Shown here in pieces: positions 1-11,229 of a DNA stretch of 64,000 nucleotides. Origin of the DNA: DATMTS01 sp035564555 (lineage in GTDB: Bacteria; Actinomycetota; Actinomycetes; Actinomycetales; Microbacteriaceae); assembly GCA_035564555.1 (NCBI GenBank), contig DATMTS010000031.1, positions 58,921-122,920 on the forward strand, in the 5' to 3' direction. A model generated the notes under the pieces. That model had not been told where the DNA came from and ran no database searches. It saw nothing but the letters and a program-made list of their open reading frames with translations. A program made the position numbers and the translations under genes. Positions within the stretch are counted from its first letter, which is position 1. Every line of letters begins with the position of its first letter.

Positions 1-551
1 TCGACCTCTCCACCATCGAATCGGTCGCCTCGTTCTTCGTGTCCCGTGTTGACACCGAGATCGACAAGCGCCTGACCGCGATCGGCACCGAGGAGGCGCT
101 GGCATTGAAGAGCAAGGGCGGCATCGCCAACGCCCGCCTCGCGTACCAGGTGTACGAGCAGGCCTTCGACACGGAGCGCGCCAAGGCGCTGCTGGCCGCC
201 GGCGCGAACAAGCAGCGGCCTCTGTGGGCCTCCACGGGGGTCAAGGACCCGAGCCTGCCCGACACGCTGTACGTCACCGAACTCGTCGCCCCCGGCGTCG
301 TCAACACGATGCCGGAGAAGACGCTCGAAGCGACCTTCGACCACGCGGAACTGCGTGGCGACACCGTCACGGGCGCCTACGCCCAGGCGAACCAGGTGCT
401 CGATTCCCTGGCCGCCGTCGGAGTCTCGTACGACGACGTGACGGCGCAGCTGGAGAAGGAGGGCGTCGACAAGTTCATCGTCTCCTGGAACGAGTTGCTC
501 GACACGGTCTCTGCAGCGCTCCAGGGTGCGAAGCAGGGAGTCGCCCAGTGA
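1..551 (+). CDS. tal: Transaldolase, C-terminal part (cut by window edge)
   Basis: Transaldolase moves a dihydroxyacetone unit between sugar phosphates in the non-oxidative pentose-phosphate pathway, in the cytoplasm. The reading frame is open from base 3 and gives about 182 residues. Near the left edge it reads [15 protein letters not shown], the conserved stretch just after the Schiff-base lysine region, followed by [12 protein letters not shown] and then [15 protein letters not shown], typical of the long actinobacterial transaldolases. The start codon and the catalytic lysine lie upstream of the window. The stop TGA overlaps the GTG start of pgi by 4 nt, so the two are probably co-translated. 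The gene to the left is likely tkt, from the usual actinobacterial order (inference). Confidence 0.95.
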   Translation, partial: DLSTIESVASFFVSRVDTEIDKRLTAIGTEEALALKSKGGIANARLAYQVYEQAFDTERAKALLAAGANKQRPLWASTGVKDPSLPDTLYVTELVAPGVVNTMPEKTLEATFDHAELRGDTVTGAYAQANQVLDSLAAVGVSYDDVTAQLEKEGVDKFIVSWNELLDTVSAALQGAKQGVAQ

Positions 552-2161
552 GCTTCAAGATCCACGTCAGCGGCGCCCCCGCCGCTGCCGTGGAGGCCGT
601 CGTGCCTGCGCTCGTCACAGACCTGGTCGCCTCGGGCATCACGGGCCAGGATCCCACGCTGTGGGGCCCGGATGCCGAGCACGAGGCATCGGTCAGGCTC
701 GGTTGGACCGAGGCCGTTTCGCTCTCGCGTCCGCTGGTGCCGCAGATCCTGGCGCTGCGCGACTCGTTGCGCGCGGCCGGCGTCAACCACATCGTGCTCG
801 GCGGCATGGGCGGTTCGTCGCTCGCGCCCGAGGTGATCACGCGTACGGAGAACGCCGATCTGACGATCCTGGACACCACGGACCCTGGTCAGGTGCGCGC
901 GGCGCTGGAGGACAGGCTCACCACGAGCGCGCTCGTGGTCTCGTCGAAGTCCGGCTCCACGCTGGAGACCGACAGCCACCGGCGCATCTATGAGCAGGCC
1001 TTTCGTGCCGCCGGAATCGACCCCCGTGAGCGCATCATCGTCGTGACCGATCCGGGCTCGCCGCTGGACGCGTCGGCTCGTGAGGCGGGCTACACGGTGT
1101 TCAACGCCGATCCCAATGTGGGCGGGCGCTATTCCGCGCTCACGGCGTTCGGGTTGGTGCCCTCGGGCCTGGCCGGAGTGAACATCGACGAACTCCTTCG
1201 CGAGGCCGAGACCGCCTCCCTCGAACTCGCCATCGACGACCCGTCGAACCCCGGCCTGCTGCTGGGAGCGGCGATCGCAGGTACCACCCCGTTGCGGAAC
1301 AAACTGGGCATCATCTCCGACGGCACGCACATCGTCGGGTTCGCCGACTGGGCCGAGCAGCTGATCGCCGAATCGACGGGCAAGCAGGGAACCGGTCTGC
1401 TGCCGGTCGTGCTCGATCCGCTCTCCCCCGAGCTCGGCGAGAATCTGCCCGACCTGCAGATCGTGCGTCTGGTCGACAACGCCGACGCCCGCCACCTGTT
1501 CCCCGCCGACCGGCACGAAGGCGAGATCCTCGTCTCGGGCAGCCTCGGTGCGCAGTTCATGGTGTGGGAGTTCGCCACAGCGGTGGCCGGGCGACTGCTC
1601 GGCATCAACCCGTTCGATCAGCCCGACGTGGAGTCGGCGAAGACGGCGGCGCGCGGGCTGCTCGACAATCGCCCGGCCGAGACGGAGCCGGCCTTCACCG
1701 CCGACGGCATCGAGGTGCGCGGCACCGAGGGCCTGCTCAGTGGTGTCTCGACGCTCGAGGGAGCGGTCTCGGCATTGCTGAACCGCCTCGGACATGACGG
1801 CTACGTCGCAGTGCAGGCCTATGTCGACCGTGTCGCGCTGCCGCAGCTCGCGGGAGTGCGCGACCTGCTCGCCGCCCTGTCGAAGCGGCCTGTCACCTTC
1901 GGCTGGGGTCCGCGCTTCCTGCATTCCACGGGCCAGTTCCACAAGGGCGGACCGGCGGTCGGCGTGTTCCTGCAGATCCTCAGCAAAGAACAGCGCGACC
2001 TGCAGATCCCGGACCGTCCGTTCACGTTCGGGCAGCTGATCCAGGCGCAGGCGAACGGCGACGCGACGGTGCTCGCGCAGCACGGTCGTCCCGTTCTGAC
2101 GCTCACGCTGACCGACCCGGACGCTGACATCACGACCCTGTTCGACGCAATCGACCAGTAG
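548..2161 (+). CDS. pgi: Glucose-6-phosphate isomerase
   Basis: Interconverts glucose-6-phosphate and fructose-6-phosphate. The protein is 537 aa from GTG 548. The frame is open further upstream, but GTG 548 gives the usual 4-nt overlap with the tal stop and the expected N-terminus. Sugar-phosphate-binding motifs are [12 protein letters not shown] near residue 84, [10 protein letters not shown] near residue 132, and [10 protein letters not shown] near residue 192. The C-terminal half carries [14 protein letters not shown], expected in this family. It sits between tal and zwf, so one transcript supplies both the isomerase and the oxidative branch. This is the long actinobacterial/cyanobacterial type of Pgi. 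Confidence 0.95.
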   Translation: MSFKIHVSGAPAAAVEAVVPALVTDLVASGITGQDPTLWGPDAEHEASVRLGWTEAVSLSRPLVPQILALRDSLRAAGVNHIVLGGMGGSSLAPEVITRTENADLTILDTTDPGQVRAALEDRLTTSALVVSSKSGSTLETDSHRRIYEQAFRAAGIDPRERIIVVTDPGSPLDASAREAGYTVFNADPNVGGRYSALTAFGLVPSGLAGVNIDELLREAETASLELAIDDPSNPGLLLGAAIAGTTPLRNKLGIISDGTHIVGFADWAEQLIAESTGKQGTGLLPVVLDPLSPELGENLPDLQIVRLVDNADARHLFPADRHEGEILVSGSLGAQFMVWEFATAVAGRLLGINPFDQPDVESAKTAARGLLDNRPAETEPAFTADGIEVRGTEGLLSGVSTLEGAVSALLNRLGHDGYVAVQAYVDRVALPQLAGVRDLLAALSKRPVTFGWGPRFLHSTGQFHKGGPAVGVFLQILSKEQRDLQIPDRPFTFGQLIQAQANGDATVLAQHGRPVLTLTLTDPDADITTLFDAIDQ

Positions 2162-2194
2162 CCGGCGCGCCCACCGCCCACGACGAGGAGCCCC

Positions 2195-3733
2195 ATGCCC
2201 CCGGTGGAAATCACCCCTGACTTCAATCCGCTGCGCCTGCCGACCGATCGGCGGCTCAACCGCATCGCCGGCCCGAGCAGCCTGATCATCTTCGGCGTGA
2301 CGGGGGACCTGTCGCGCAAGAAACTGATGCCGGCGGTCTACGACCTCGCCAACCGCGGGTTGCTGCCGCCCGGCTTCGCGCTGGTGGGCTTCGCCCGCCG
2401 CGACTGGGCCGACGAGGACTTCGAGAAGGTCGTCTACGACGCCGTCAAGGAGTACGCGCGCACCCCCTTCGATGACGAGGTCTGGCAGCAGCTGGCCCAA
2501 GGCATCCGGTTCGTGTCGGGCGAGTTCGACGACGACGACGCGTTCCGGCGCCTGAAGGAGACCGTCGCGCAGCTCGACCGCGACCGGGGAACGATGGGCA
2601 ACCATGCGTTCTACCTGTCGATCCCGCCCAAGGCGTTCCCGCTGGTCACCGAGCAGCTGCGCCGCAGTGGGCTCGCCGAGCAGAACGAGGGCTGGCGCCG
2701 GGTGGTCATCGAGAAGCCGTTCGGCAGTGACCTGAAGACCGCGCGCGAGCTGAACTCCGTGGTCGAGTCGGTGTTCCCGGCCGATTCCGTGTTCCGCATC
2801 GACCACTACCTCGGCAAGGAGACGGTGCAGAACATCCTGGCGCTGCGCTTCGCCAACGAGCTGTACGAACCGATCTGGAACGCCAACTACGTCGACCACG
2901 TACAGATCACGATGGCCGAAGACATCGGGGTGGGCGGCCGTGCCGGCTACTACGACGGCATCGGAGCGGCGCGCGATGTGATCCAGAACCACCTGCTGCA
3001 GCTGCTGGCTCTGACGGCCATGGAGGAGCCGGTGTCGTTCGAAGCCGCCGATCTGCGCGCCGAGAAGGAGAAGGTCCTGAAGGCCGTGCGGCTGCCGCAG
3101 GACCTGTCGGCCGCGACCGCTCGCGGGCAGTACTCCGGTGGGTGGCAGGGCGGCGAGAAGGTGGTCGGCTTCCTCGACGAAGACGGTATGAACCCCGAAT
3201 CGACGACCGAGACGTATGCGGCGATCAAGCTGCAGATCGGTACTCGCCGGTGGGCCGGCGTGCCCTTCTACCTGCGAGCCGGCAAGCGACTGGGCCGAAG
3301 GGTGACCGAGATCGCGGTGGTGTTCAAACGTGCGCCCCAGCAGCTGTTCGCCGAGAGCCAGACCTCCGCACTCGGGCAGAACGCGCTCGTGATCCGGGTT
3401 CAGCCCGACGAGGGCGTCACGATCCGGTTCGGTTCCAAGGTTCCTGGCGCCGGAATGCAGGTGCGCGATGTGAGCATGGACTTCGGTTACGGCCATGCGT
3501 TCACCGAGGCCAGCCCGGAGGCGTATGAACGTCTGATCCTCGATGTGCTGCTGGGTGACCCGCCGCTGTTCCCGCGGCACGAAGAGGTCGAGCTCTCCTG
3601 GATGATCCTCGACCCGATCGAGCGCTTCTGGGCGACCCAGGACAAACCGGAACAATACCGGCCCGGAACCTGGGGACCTGAATCCGCCGATGAACTACTC
3701 GCCCGCGACGGCCGCACGTGGCGACGTCCGTGA
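2195..3733 (+). CDS. zwf: Glucose-6-phosphate 1-dehydrogenase
   Basis: Catalyses the first, NADP-linked step of the oxidative pentose-phosphate pathway. The 512-aa protein has the N-terminal Rossmann motif FGVTGDLSRKKLMPA near residue 30 and the active-site motif RIDHYLGKE near residue 203, with the catalytic histidine. VIEKPFGSD lies between them. ATG 2195 follows a GAGGAG ribosome site at 2186-2191. The length is normal for the family. It lies 33 bp after pgi and just before opcA, whose product is needed for full activity of this enzyme in actinobacteria and cyanobacteria. Confidence 0.97.
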   Translation: MPPVEITPDFNPLRLPTDRRLNRIAGPSSLIIFGVTGDLSRKKLMPAVYDLANRGLLPPGFALVGFARRDWADEDFEKVVYDAVKEYARTPFDDEVWQQLAQGIRFVSGEFDDDDAFRRLKETVAQLDRDRGTMGNHAFYLSIPPKAFPLVTEQLRRSGLAEQNEGWRRVVIEKPFGSDLKTARELNSVVESVFPADSVFRIDHYLGKETVQNILALRFANELYEPIWNANYVDHVQITMAEDIGVGGRAGYYDGIGAARDVIQNHLLQLLALTAMEEPVSFEAADLRAEKEKVLKAVRLPQDLSAATARGQYSGGWQGGEKVVGFLDEDGMNPESTTETYAAIKLQIGTRRWAGVPFYLRAGKRLGRRVTEIAVVFKRAPQQLFAESQTSALGQNALVIRVQPDEGVTIRFGSKVPGAGMQVRDVSMDFGYGHAFTEASPEAYERLILDVLLGDPPLFPRHEEVELSWMILDPIERFWATQDKPEQYRPGTWGPESADELLARDGRTWRRP

Positions 3734-3746
3734 TCTGGAGGATGCT

Positions 3747-4724
3747 GTGATCGTCGATCTGCCCGACACCACGACAAGCAAGATTTCCAAGGCTCTCGTC
3801 AAGATCCGTGAGGAGGGCGGCGTCGTCACCCTGGGACGCGTGCTCACCCTGGTGATCGCTACGACGCTCGGCCAGGAGGAGGAGGCCATCGAGGCCGCCA
3901 ACGACGCTTCTCGGGAGCACCCGATGCGCGTGATCGTGGTCTCCACCGCCGAGAAGAACGGCGGAAGTGTGCCCGCCGCACACGTGGAGCCTCGGCTCGA
4001 CGCCCAGATCAGGGTGGGCGGCGACGCCGGCGCGAGCGAGGTCATCGTGCTGCGCGCATACGGCGATGCTGCAAGCGACGAGGAGAGCCTGGTCACCGGG
4101 TTGCTGCTGCCCGACGCGCCCGTCGTGGCGTGGTGGCCCGGCATCGCGCCGCCGGTGGTCTCGAAGTCGGCGCTCGGTCGCATCGCGACGAGACGCATCA
4201 CGGATGCCTCCACCCAGCCGGATCCGCATGAGGCGCTGCTGCACCTTTCGGAGACGTACGTGCCGGGCGACACCGATTTCGCCTGGACGCGCCTCACATT
4301 GTGGCGTGCGCAGTTGGCCGCAGTGCTTGACCAGCCGCCGTTCATGCCGGTCACCGCGGTCGAGGTCGCCGGTGCGCCCGACTCCCCATCGACCATCCTG
4401 CTCGGCGCCTGGTTGCGCCTTCAGTTGGATGCGCCGGTGCAGCATGACCTGACCTCGCGTGCGAAGGGGTCCAGCGGCATCCACGGGGTGCGGTTGGAAC
4501 GCGACGGCGGCACGATCGAGCTGGAACGGGACATGCCCGGCGTCGCGACGCTCGTGCAGCCCAACCAGCCGACGCACGACCTCGCGCTGCCGCGACGCAA
4601 TCTTCGTGACTGCCTTGCCGAGGAACTGCGTAGGCTTGACCCGGACGACCTCTACGGTGAGGTCATCACCAGGGGCCTCGCGCTCCTGGAAGCGGACGAG
4701 GAGAAGGCAAGCGGTTCTCGATGA
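3747..4724 (+). CDS. opcA: Glucose-6-phosphate dehydrogenase assembly protein OpcA
   Basis: OpcA is an allosteric and assembly partner of Zwf. The 325-aa product starts at GTG 3747, preceded by CTGGAGG at 3735-3741, and begins VIVDLPDTTTSKISKAL, the standard OpcA N-terminus. An earlier in-frame ATG at 3690 would lie inside zwf and lacks support. VVAWWPG in the middle is a family hallmark. The gene starts 13 bp after the zwf stop and overlaps pgl by 4 nt (ATGA). No catalytic motif is expected. Confidence 0.95.
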   Translation: MIVDLPDTTTSKISKALVKIREEGGVVTLGRVLTLVIATTLGQEEEAIEAANDASREHPMRVIVVSTAEKNGGSVPAAHVEPRLDAQIRVGGDAGASEVIVLRAYGDAASDEESLVTGLLLPDAPVVAWWPGIAPPVVSKSALGRIATRRITDASTQPDPHEALLHLSETYVPGDTDFAWTRLTLWRAQLAAVLDQPPFMPVTAVEVAGAPDSPSTILLGAWLRLQLDAPVQHDLTSRAKGSSGIHGVRLERDGGTIELERDMPGVATLVQPNQPTHDLALPRRNLRDCLAEELRRLDPDDLYGEVITRGLALLEADEEKASGSR

Positions 4725-5491
4725 CGAATGAACGGCGGGTGCTGGTCCACCCCGACAAAGACGCACTCGCCGCATCGGTCGCGGCACGGTTCATCACGAA
4801 GACGGTGGACATCCTCGACGAGATGGACACGGCCAACGTGGTTCTGACCGGCGGCAGCACGGGCATCGCGGTGCTCGCTGCAATCAACTCCTCGCCCGCT
4901 CGCGACACGATCGACTGGTCGCGGGTGTCGTTCTGGTGGGGAGACGAGCGCTGGGTGCCTCGTGACTCCGAGGAACGCAACGAGAAGCAGGCGCGCGACG
5001 CGCTGCTGGATCACATCCAGGTGCCCGCCGAGAACGTACATCCCTTCCCCGCCGCAGGCGAGGGCCTCGAACTGGACGACGCGGCGGGAGCGTACGCGGC
5101 GGAACTGGCCGAGCACGCACCCGACGGGGCGATGTGGCCGCGGTTCGACATCACCTTTCTCGGTGTCGGACCGGACGGGCACATCGCTTCGCTGTTCCCC
5201 GACCGCTCCGGCATCCGTGAGACCGAAGCGGCGGTGATCCCCGTGCGGGAGTCGCCCAAACCCCCGCCTGAGCGACTGAGCCTGACCCGGCCGGTGCTCA
5301 ACTCCTCCGCCCGGATCTGGATGGTACTGGCGGGGGCCGACAAGGCGTCCGCGCTCGGTCTGGCCCTGGCCGGGGCGAGTTACACGGAGGTTCCGGTCGC
5401 CGGCGCGAAGGGACGTAAGCGCACCGTCTTCTTCATCGACAAGGATGCCGCGGCCGAGGTTCCCGAGAACCTGATCGCCCCCAGCTACTGA
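4721..5491 (+). CDS. pgl: 6-phosphogluconolactonase
   Basis: Hydrolyses 6-phosphogluconolactone, the product of Zwf. The 256-aa protein shows the NagB/DevB-fold motifs VLTGGSTGIAVL near residue 42, FWWGDERWVP near residue 70 and GVGPDGHIASLFP near residue 145, which hold the phosphate-binding and catalytic residues. ATG 4721 overlaps the opcA stop. It closes the tal-pgi-zwf-opcA-pgl operon and is followed by a strong hairpin at 5514-5542 that separates it from the convergent rbpA. Confidence 0.95.
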   Translation: MTNERRVLVHPDKDALAASVAARFITKTVDILDEMDTANVVLTGGSTGIAVLAAINSSPARDTIDWSRVSFWWGDERWVPRDSEERNEKQARDALLDHIQVPAENVHPFPAAGEGLELDDAAGAYAAELAEHAPDGAMWPRFDITFLGVGPDGHIASLFPDRSGIRETEAAVIPVRESPKPPPERLSLTRPVLNSSARIWMVLAGADKASALGLALAGASYTEVPVAGAKGRKRTVFFIDKDAAAEVPENLIAPSY

Positions 5492-5513
5492 GCTACCGAC
5501 GCCGGTCCAGGAT

Positions 5514-5542
5514 CGTTCCTCGGGTCGGAAACCCGAGGAACG
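5514..5542. terminator. Bidirectional intrinsic terminator between pgl and rbpA
   Basis: A perfect 12-bp stem (5514-5525 with 5531-5542) has a 5-nt loop. It lies 22 bp after the pgl stop and 5 bp from the rbpA stop, so it can end transcription from both sides. There is no long T tract, as is common in high-GC actinobacteria. Confidence 0.8.
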
Positions 5543-5547
5543 GTACC

Positions 5548-5916
5548 CTACTTCGTGGCGCTGAGCGTGCCGCGGCGTTCCCGCAACTGGCGCAGGGCGT
5601 CTTCGAGCAGCTGCTCGGCCTCCTGCTCGGTGCGCCGCTCCTTCACGTAGGCGAGGTGCGTCTTGTACGGCTCGAGCTTCGCCACCGACGGCGGGTTCTC
5701 TTTGTCACGGCCGGCGGGCAGACCGGACGACGGAGAGTCGATCACATCGGGGATCTCCTCGTCGGGCAGGTTCGCGGCGAAGTAACGCACGGTCTCGTTG
5801 CCGAGCGCGTCCCAGTAGGAGACAGAGACCCGATCGGCGTGATAGCCGTGGTCCTGCTCCCCCATCGGGCCTGCTCCGACGCGTGAACCGCGGATGGCGC
5901 TGCCTCCGGTTGCCAT
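5548..5916 (-). CDS. rbpA: RNA polymerase-binding protein RbpA
   Basis: RbpA binds the principal sigma factor and the RNA polymerase beta subunit and stabilises open complexes; it is specific to Actinobacteria. The 122-aa product begins MATGGSAIRGSRVG, the conserved N-terminal arm that approaches promoter DNA, and ends in the acidic/basic sigma-interaction helix with TEQEAEQLLEDALRQLRERR. ATG 5916 follows a good AGGAGG site. The gene is monocistronic between the bidirectional terminator and secG. Confidence 0.93.
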   Translation of the reverse strand: MATGGSAIRGSRVGAGPMGEQDHGYHADRVSVSYWDALGNETVRYFAANLPDEEIPDVIDSPSSGLPAGRDKENPPSVAKLEPYKTHLAYVKERRTEQEAEQLLEDALRQLRERRGTLSATK

Positions 5917-5932
5917 GGATCCTCCTGTGGAC

Positions 5933-6178
5933 TTAAGAGCTGAACTTGGTGATCAGGCCGAGCACTACGATGCAGACGATCCAGATCAGACCAAGGATGA
6001 CGGTGATGCGATTGAGGTTGCGCTCGGCAACTCCGGAGGCGCCGAGGTTGGAGGTCATACCGCCGCCGAACATGTCGGAGAGGCCACCGCCGCGCCCTTT
6101 GTGCAACAGGATGAGAAGGGTCAGCAACAGGCTGGTTACGCCCAGCAGAACCTGAAGCACGACCTGGAGAATCTGCAC
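5933..6178 (-). CDS. secG: Preprotein translocase subunit SecG
   Basis: SecG is a small inner-membrane subunit of the SecYEG channel. The 81-aa product has two predicted transmembrane helices (about residues 1-25 and 57-77) joined by a conserved glycine-rich loop HKGRGGGLSDMFGGG. It lies 16 bp upstream of rbpA on the same strand and downstream of tpiA, in the common actinobacterial order gap-pgk-tpiA-secG. The tpiA hairpin at 6267-6296 suggests it also has its own promoter; a TATACT hexamer on this strand at 6235-6240 is a weak candidate for the -10. Confidence 0.92.
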   Translation of the reverse strand: MQILQVVLQVLLGVTSLLLTLLILLHKGRGGGLSDMFGGGMTSNLGASGVAERNLNRITVILGLIWIVCIVVLGLITKFSS

Positions 6179-6266
6179 GCGATGCGCCTTTCGGGTGGAA
6201 GTCCGGCCGAGACCGGGTCGACGGGCCGCCTACCAGTATAACGGTCGGTCCCACCGCTGGCGGCCC

Positions 6267-6296
6267 GTGCTTCGGCGGAATCGGACGCCGAAGCAC
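6267..6296 (-). terminator. Hairpin downstream of tpiA
   Basis: An 11-bp perfect stem (6267-6277 with 6286-6296) with an 8-nt loop lies 24 bp after the tpiA stop. It probably ends or attenuates the gap-pgk-tpiA transcript before secG. Confidence 0.65.
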
Positions 6297-6319
6297 TCCC
6301 GCGCCGCCGAAGCGGCCGG

Positions 6320-7129
6320 TCAGACTCCGACGTGCTTCTTGAACCGGGCGATGGCCGAGAACTCGGCGACGTCGAGGCTGGCTCCTCCGACGAGCGCTCC
6401 GTCGACGTTCGGTTCCCGCATGAACGAGGCGATGTTCGACGACTTCACCGAACCCCCGTACAGGATGCGCGTGGCGGCCGCGGTCTCCTCTCCGGAAACC
6501 TCGGCGAGAACGGCACGCAGCGCCGCAGCGACCTGCTCGGCCTGATCGGGCGTGGCGGCCTGCCCGGACCCGATCGCCCAGACCGGTTCGTAGGCGACGA
6601 CGATCTCCGATCCTGCCGGCACGCCGGTCAGCGCGGCGCGTAATTGCGCCACGGGCACGGCGCTGGCGCCGTGCTGCTCCAGGTCCTCCGCCGTCTCGCC
6701 GACGCAGATCAGCGGCACGATGCCGGCCTTCAACGCCGCCGATGCCTTGGCCGCGACGATCTCGTCGGTCTCGCCGTGCAGGGTGCGCCGCTCCGAGTGT
6801 CCGATGATCGCGTACCGGCACTCGAGCCGGGCGAGGAAGGCCGCCGAGATCTCGCCGGTGTATGCGCCCGACTCGTGCGCCGACACGTCCTGTGCCCCGA
6901 AGCGCAACGGAAGCTTGTCGGCCGAGATCAGGCTCTGCACGCTGCGCAGGTCGGTGAACGGCGGGAAGACGGCCACCTCCACGTCGGCGAAATCGTGCGT
7001 GGCATCCTTGAGGCTCCAGGCGAGCTTCTGCACGAACGCGATCGCCTGCAGGTGATCGAGGTTCATCTTCCAATTGCCCGCGATCAGCGGCACGCGGCCG
7101 CCGTTCTGAGCTCGTGTCACGCCTGCCAT
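6320..7129 (-). CDS. tpiA: Triose-phosphate isomerase
   Basis: Interconverts dihydroxyacetone phosphate and glyceraldehyde-3-phosphate. The 269-aa TIM barrel shows GNWKMN near residue 18 (substrate lysine), [10 protein letters not shown] near residue 108 (catalytic histidine), [11 protein letters not shown] near residue 177 (catalytic glutamate) and LYGGSV near residue 224. ATG 7129 was chosen because it gives the normal N-terminus; it overlaps the end of pgk by 13 bp, indicating translational coupling. The frame is open further upstream inside pgk but lacks family similarity there. Confidence 0.95.
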   Translation of the reverse strand: MAGVTRAQNGGRVPLIAGNWKMNLDHLQAIAFVQKLAWSLKDATHDFADVEVAVFPPFTDLRSVQSLISADKLPLRFGAQDVSAHESGAYTGEISAAFLARLECRYAIIGHSERRTLHGETDEIVAAKASAALKAGIVPLICVGETAEDLEQHGASAVPVAQLRAALTGVPAGSEIVVAYEPVWAIGSGQAATPDQAEQVAAALRAVLAEVSGEETAAATRILYGGSVKSSNIASFMREPNVDGALVGGASLDVAEFSAIARFKKHVGV

Positions 7130-8334
7130 CCGAGGACCTCCAGTCCGGGGAGCTTCTTGCCCTCGAGGAATTCCAGGCTGGCCCCGCCGCCTGTCGAGAT
7201 ATGACCGAACCGGTCGTCGTCGAAGCCGAGCGCACGCACTGCGGCAGCCGAATCGCCGCCGCCGACCACGCCAAGACCGTCTATCTCGGTCAGCGCGGCG
7301 GCAACGACGCGCGTGCCTTCGGCGAACGGCGCCAGTTCGAACACGCCCATCGGGCCGTTCCAGAACACCGTGTGCGAGGGAGCGATGATCGACGCGAAGC
7401 GCGCCGCCGTCTCCGGCCCGATGTCCAGGCCGAGGCCCGCGCTGCCCCACTCGGTGTCCTCGATCGCGTCGATCGGCCGCACGACGTGTTCGGCGTCGGC
7501 GCTGAACGTCGACGCGACGACGACATCGGTGGGCAGCACCAGATCGACGCCCAGCTCTTCGGCCTTGGCCAGGTAGCCCTTCACCGTGTCCAGCTGGTCG
7601 GCTTCGAGCAGGCTCGAACCGACCTTGTGGCCTTGTGCGGCGAGGAAGGTGAAGAGCATGCCACCGCCGATCAGCAGCGAATCGACCCGGGGCAGCAGAT
7701 GGCCGATCACCCCCAGCTTGTCGGAGACCTTCGATCCGCCCAGCACGACCGTGTACGGCCGCTCGGGGTTCTCAGTGAGGCGGTCGAGCACATCCAATTC
7801 TGTCGCGATCAGCTTTCCAGCTGCCGAGGGCAGAGCCTCGGCGAGCTCGTACACGCTCGCCTGCTTGCGGTGCACGACGCCGAAGCCGTCGGAGACGAAG
7901 GCATCGCCGAACGCGGCGAGTTTGGCCGCGAAGGCCTTGCGCTCCGCCTCGTCCTTGCTGGTCTCGCCGGGGTTGAATCGCAGGTTCTCCAGCAGGGCGA
8001 TGTCGCCGTCGTGCAACGCCGAGACCGCATCCTCTGCGGCCTTTCCGACGGTGTCTCGGGCGAACGTCACCGGCTTGCCGAGCAGTTCGCTCAGCCGCTG
8101 CGCCACGGGCGCGAGGCTGTACCGAGAGTCGGGCGCGCCATCCGGACGCCCGAGGTGGCTGATCACAACCACCCGGGCACCCTGGTTGATGAGCGCGTTG
8201 AGCGTGGGCAATGACGCACGCACGCGGCCGTCGTCGGTGATCCGGCCGTCATCCAACGGCACATTCAGATCACAGCGGACGATGACGCGCTTGCCTGCGA
8301 GCGAACCCAGCGAATCGAGAGTACGAATCGTCAC
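7117..8334 (-). CDS. pgk: Phosphoglycerate kinase
   Basis: Makes ATP from 1,3-bisphosphoglycerate in glycolysis. The 405-aa product has [14 protein letters not shown] near residue 18 (substrate binding), [15 protein letters not shown] near residue 197, [10 protein letters not shown] near residue 319 and GGGDSAAAV near residue 357 (nucleotide binding). It starts 16 bp after gap on the same strand and overlaps tpiA. The length is normal. Confidence 0.96.
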   Translation of the reverse strand: MTIRTLDSLGSLAGKRVIVRCDLNVPLDDGRITDDGRVRASLPTLNALINQGARVVVISHLGRPDGAPDSRYSLAPVAQRLSELLGKPVTFARDTVGKAAEDAVSALHDGDIALLENLRFNPGETSKDEAERKAFAAKLAAFGDAFVSDGFGVVHRKQASVYELAEALPSAAGKLIATELDVLDRLTENPERPYTVVLGGSKVSDKLGVIGHLLPRVDSLLIGGGMLFTFLAAQGHKVGSSLLEADQLDTVKGYLAKAEELGVDLVLPTDVVVASTFSADAEHVVRPIDAIEDTEWGSAGLGLDIGPETAARFASIIAPSHTVFWNGPMGVFELAPFAEGTRVVAAALTEIDGLGVVGGGDSAAAVRALGFDDDRFGHISTGGGASLEFLEGKKLPGLEVLGWQA

Positions 8335-8350
8335 TGACGGTTCCCGTGCC

Positions 8351-9361
<1,011 letters not shown>

Positions 9362-9420
9362 TCACTCCAGATGTTGGGGCGCCGAACGGCGCAGTAAAAG
9401 GGGGTGGACAGCGGACGGCA

Positions 9421-9451
9421 GTGTCCCGGGTCGGGACCCGACCCGGGACAC
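9421..9451 (-). terminator. Intrinsic terminator of sodA
   Basis: A 31-nt near-perfect palindrome: 15-base arms 9421-9435 and 9437-9451 around one base. It lies 9 bp after the sodA stop. In RNA the centre would open to form a small loop, leaving a very GC-rich stem. Confidence 0.8.
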
Positions 9452-9459
9452 CGACCACG

Positions 9460-10086
9460 CTATGACAGTATCAGCAGCCCGGCGGTCTTCTCACGGGCGG
9501 CCTCGAAGCGCTTCTGCACGTCGGCCCAGTTGGTGATGTTCCAGAACGCCTTGACGTAATCGGCCTTCACGTTCTGGTAGTCGAGGTAGAACGCGTGCTC
9601 CCACATGTCGAGCATGAGCAGCGGCACGGTCGCCGTCGCGAGGTTTCCCTGGTGGTCGTACAGCTGCTCGATGATGAGCTTCTGCCCCAGCGAATCCCAC
9701 GCCAGGATCGACCATCCCGACCCTTGGATGCCGAGGGCCGAGGCGGTGAAGTGGGCCCGGAACTTGTCGAACGATCCGAAGAACTCGTCGACGGCGGCCG
9801 CGAGTTCGCCGGTCGGCTTGTCACCGCCGTCCGGTGACAGATTCGTCCAGAAGACCGTGTGGTTGACGTTGCCTGCGAGGTTGAAGGCGAGGTCCTTCTG
9901 CAACTTGTTGACGTTGGTCAGGTCGTCGCTGTCGCGGGCCTCGGCGAGCTTGGCGAGTGCCGTGTTCGCACCGTCGACATACGCCTTGTGGTGCTTGTCG
10001 TGGTGCAGTTCCATGATCCGGCCGCTGATGTTCGGCTCGAGCGCCGAATAGTCGTATGGAAGGTCTGGAAGTGTGTAGTCAGCCAT
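9460..10086 (-). CDS. sodA: Superoxide dismutase, Mn/Fe family
   Basis: Dismutates superoxide to oxygen and peroxide. The 208-aa product has the four metal ligands: H in MELHHDKHH near residue 27, H in NVNHTVFW near residue 76, and D and H in [13 protein letters not shown] near residues 159-163. [10 protein letters not shown] is the Mn/Fe-SOD signature; the metal cannot be decided from the sequence alone. The ATG at 10086 has a GAGGAGATGAG leader. A TAGACT hexamer on this strand at 10152-10157 is a plausible -10. Confidence 0.95.
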   Translation of the reverse strand: MADYTLPDLPYDYSALEPNISGRIMELHHDKHHKAYVDGANTALAKLAEARDSDDLTNVNKLQKDLAFNLAGNVNHTVFWTNLSPDGGDKPTGELAAAVDEFFGSFDKFRAHFTASALGIQGSGWSILAWDSLGQKLIIEQLYDHQGNLATATVPLLMLDMWEHAFYLDYQNVKADYVKAFWNITNWADVQKRFEAAREKTAGLLILS

Positions 10087-10190
10087 TCACTCATCTCCTC
10101 GTGGTCAGCCCGTCCACGCAGTGCGCGAAGGCGGTTTTGAGCGACTTTCCCAGTCTAGCGACGGCGTCGCACGCGGGGCACGGGCTTGCG

Positions 10191-11168
10191 TCACACGTCG
10201 AGATCGGCGGGCAGGTTCGCATCGGTACCGTCGATTCCGAGTTCGATCGCGCGCTTGTCGGCCATGGCCAGCAGGCGGCGGATGCGGCCGGCGACGGCGT
10301 CTTTCGTCATCGGCGGATCCGCGTGATGGCCGAGCTCGTCGAGGCTGGCGTCGCGGTGCGCCAGACGCAACTCCCCTGCGTAGCGCAGGTGCTCGGGCAT
10401 CTGCGGGCCGAGGATCTCCATGGCGCGTTCGACTCGGGCGCAGGCCGCGACGGCGGCCTGCGCGGAGCGGCGCAGATTCGCGTCGTCGAAGTTGACCAGC
10501 CGATTGGCGGTCGCCCGCACTTCGCGCTTCTGTCGCAACTCTTCCCAGCTGCGCACGGTCTCGTGGGCGCCCATCTGCTGCAGCATCGAGCCGATCGCGT
10601 CGCCGTCGCGGATCACGACGCGGTGCACGCCCCGCACTTCGCGGGCCTTCGCAGCGATGCCCATGCGACCGGCGGCGCCCACCAGCGCCATCGCGGTCTC
10701 ATTGCCCGGGCAGGTGACCTCCAGGGCGGCGGAACGGCCCGGGTCGGTGAGCGAGCCGTGCGCCAGGAATGCGCCGCGCCAGACCGCGGCGAGCTCTTCC
10801 CGGGAACCGGTGGTGAGCCGATTCGGCAGGCCGCGGATCGGGCGGCGCCGGGCGTCGAGCAGCCCGGTCTGCCTGGCGAGCGTCTCGCCGCCGTCGATCA
10901 CGCGCACCAGGAACTGGTTGTTCCTGCGCAGGCCCGACGCGGAGATCACCGACACCTCGCTGCGCACGCCGTACAGTTCGGCGAGTCCCTTGCGCACATG
11001 CCGCGCCAGCTGAGAGGTGTCCAGTTCGCTTTCGATCGCGATGCGGCCGGAGATCAGGTGCAGACCACCGGCCAGGCGCAGGATCGTCGCGAGTTCGGCG
11101 GCGCGCACCGAGGTCTTGCCCGATTCGACGCCGAGCAGTTCTTCTTTGACGTCAGCGGTGAGTGCCAA
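10191..11168 (-). CDS. whiA: Sporulation/cell-division regulator WhiA
   Basis: WhiA is a DNA-binding protein with an N-terminal LAGLIDADG-like domain and a C-terminal helix-turn-helix. In Streptomyces it acts with WhiB in sporulation septation; in non-sporulating Gram-positives it is linked to division and growth. The 325-aa product begins [11 protein letters not shown] and ends with the HTH region [21 protein letters not shown] cut here at its core around residues 280-310. The start is TTG 11168 after GAGAAGG. It directly follows rapZ; yvcK, often between them, is absent. Confidence 0.95.
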   Translation of the reverse strand: MALTADVKEELLGVESGKTSVRAAELATILRLAGGLHLISGRIAIESELDTSQLARHVRKGLAELYGVRSEVSVISASGLRRNNQFLVRVIDGGETLARQTGLLDARRRPIRGLPNRLTTGSREELAAVWRGAFLAHGSLTDPGRSAALEVTCPGNETAMALVGAAGRMGIAAKAREVRGVHRVVIRDGDAIGSMLQQMGAHETVRSWEELRQKREVRATANRLVNFDDANLRRSAQAAVAACARVERAMEILGPQMPEHLRYAGELRLAHRDASLDELGHHADPPMTKDAVAGRIRRLLAMADKRAIELGIDGTDANLPADLDV

Positions 11169-11229
11169 ACCTTCTCGTCCTTCTCGTCATGCCCGTGCTG
11201 TGTGCCGATGCGCGTCGCGGTCGGCTGAC

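Noticed and set aside
377..3655. A 1092-codon open frame on the minus strand
   Set aside because: It lies antisense to pgi and zwf, is Arg/His-rich with no family motif, and is a by-product of high G+C codon use.
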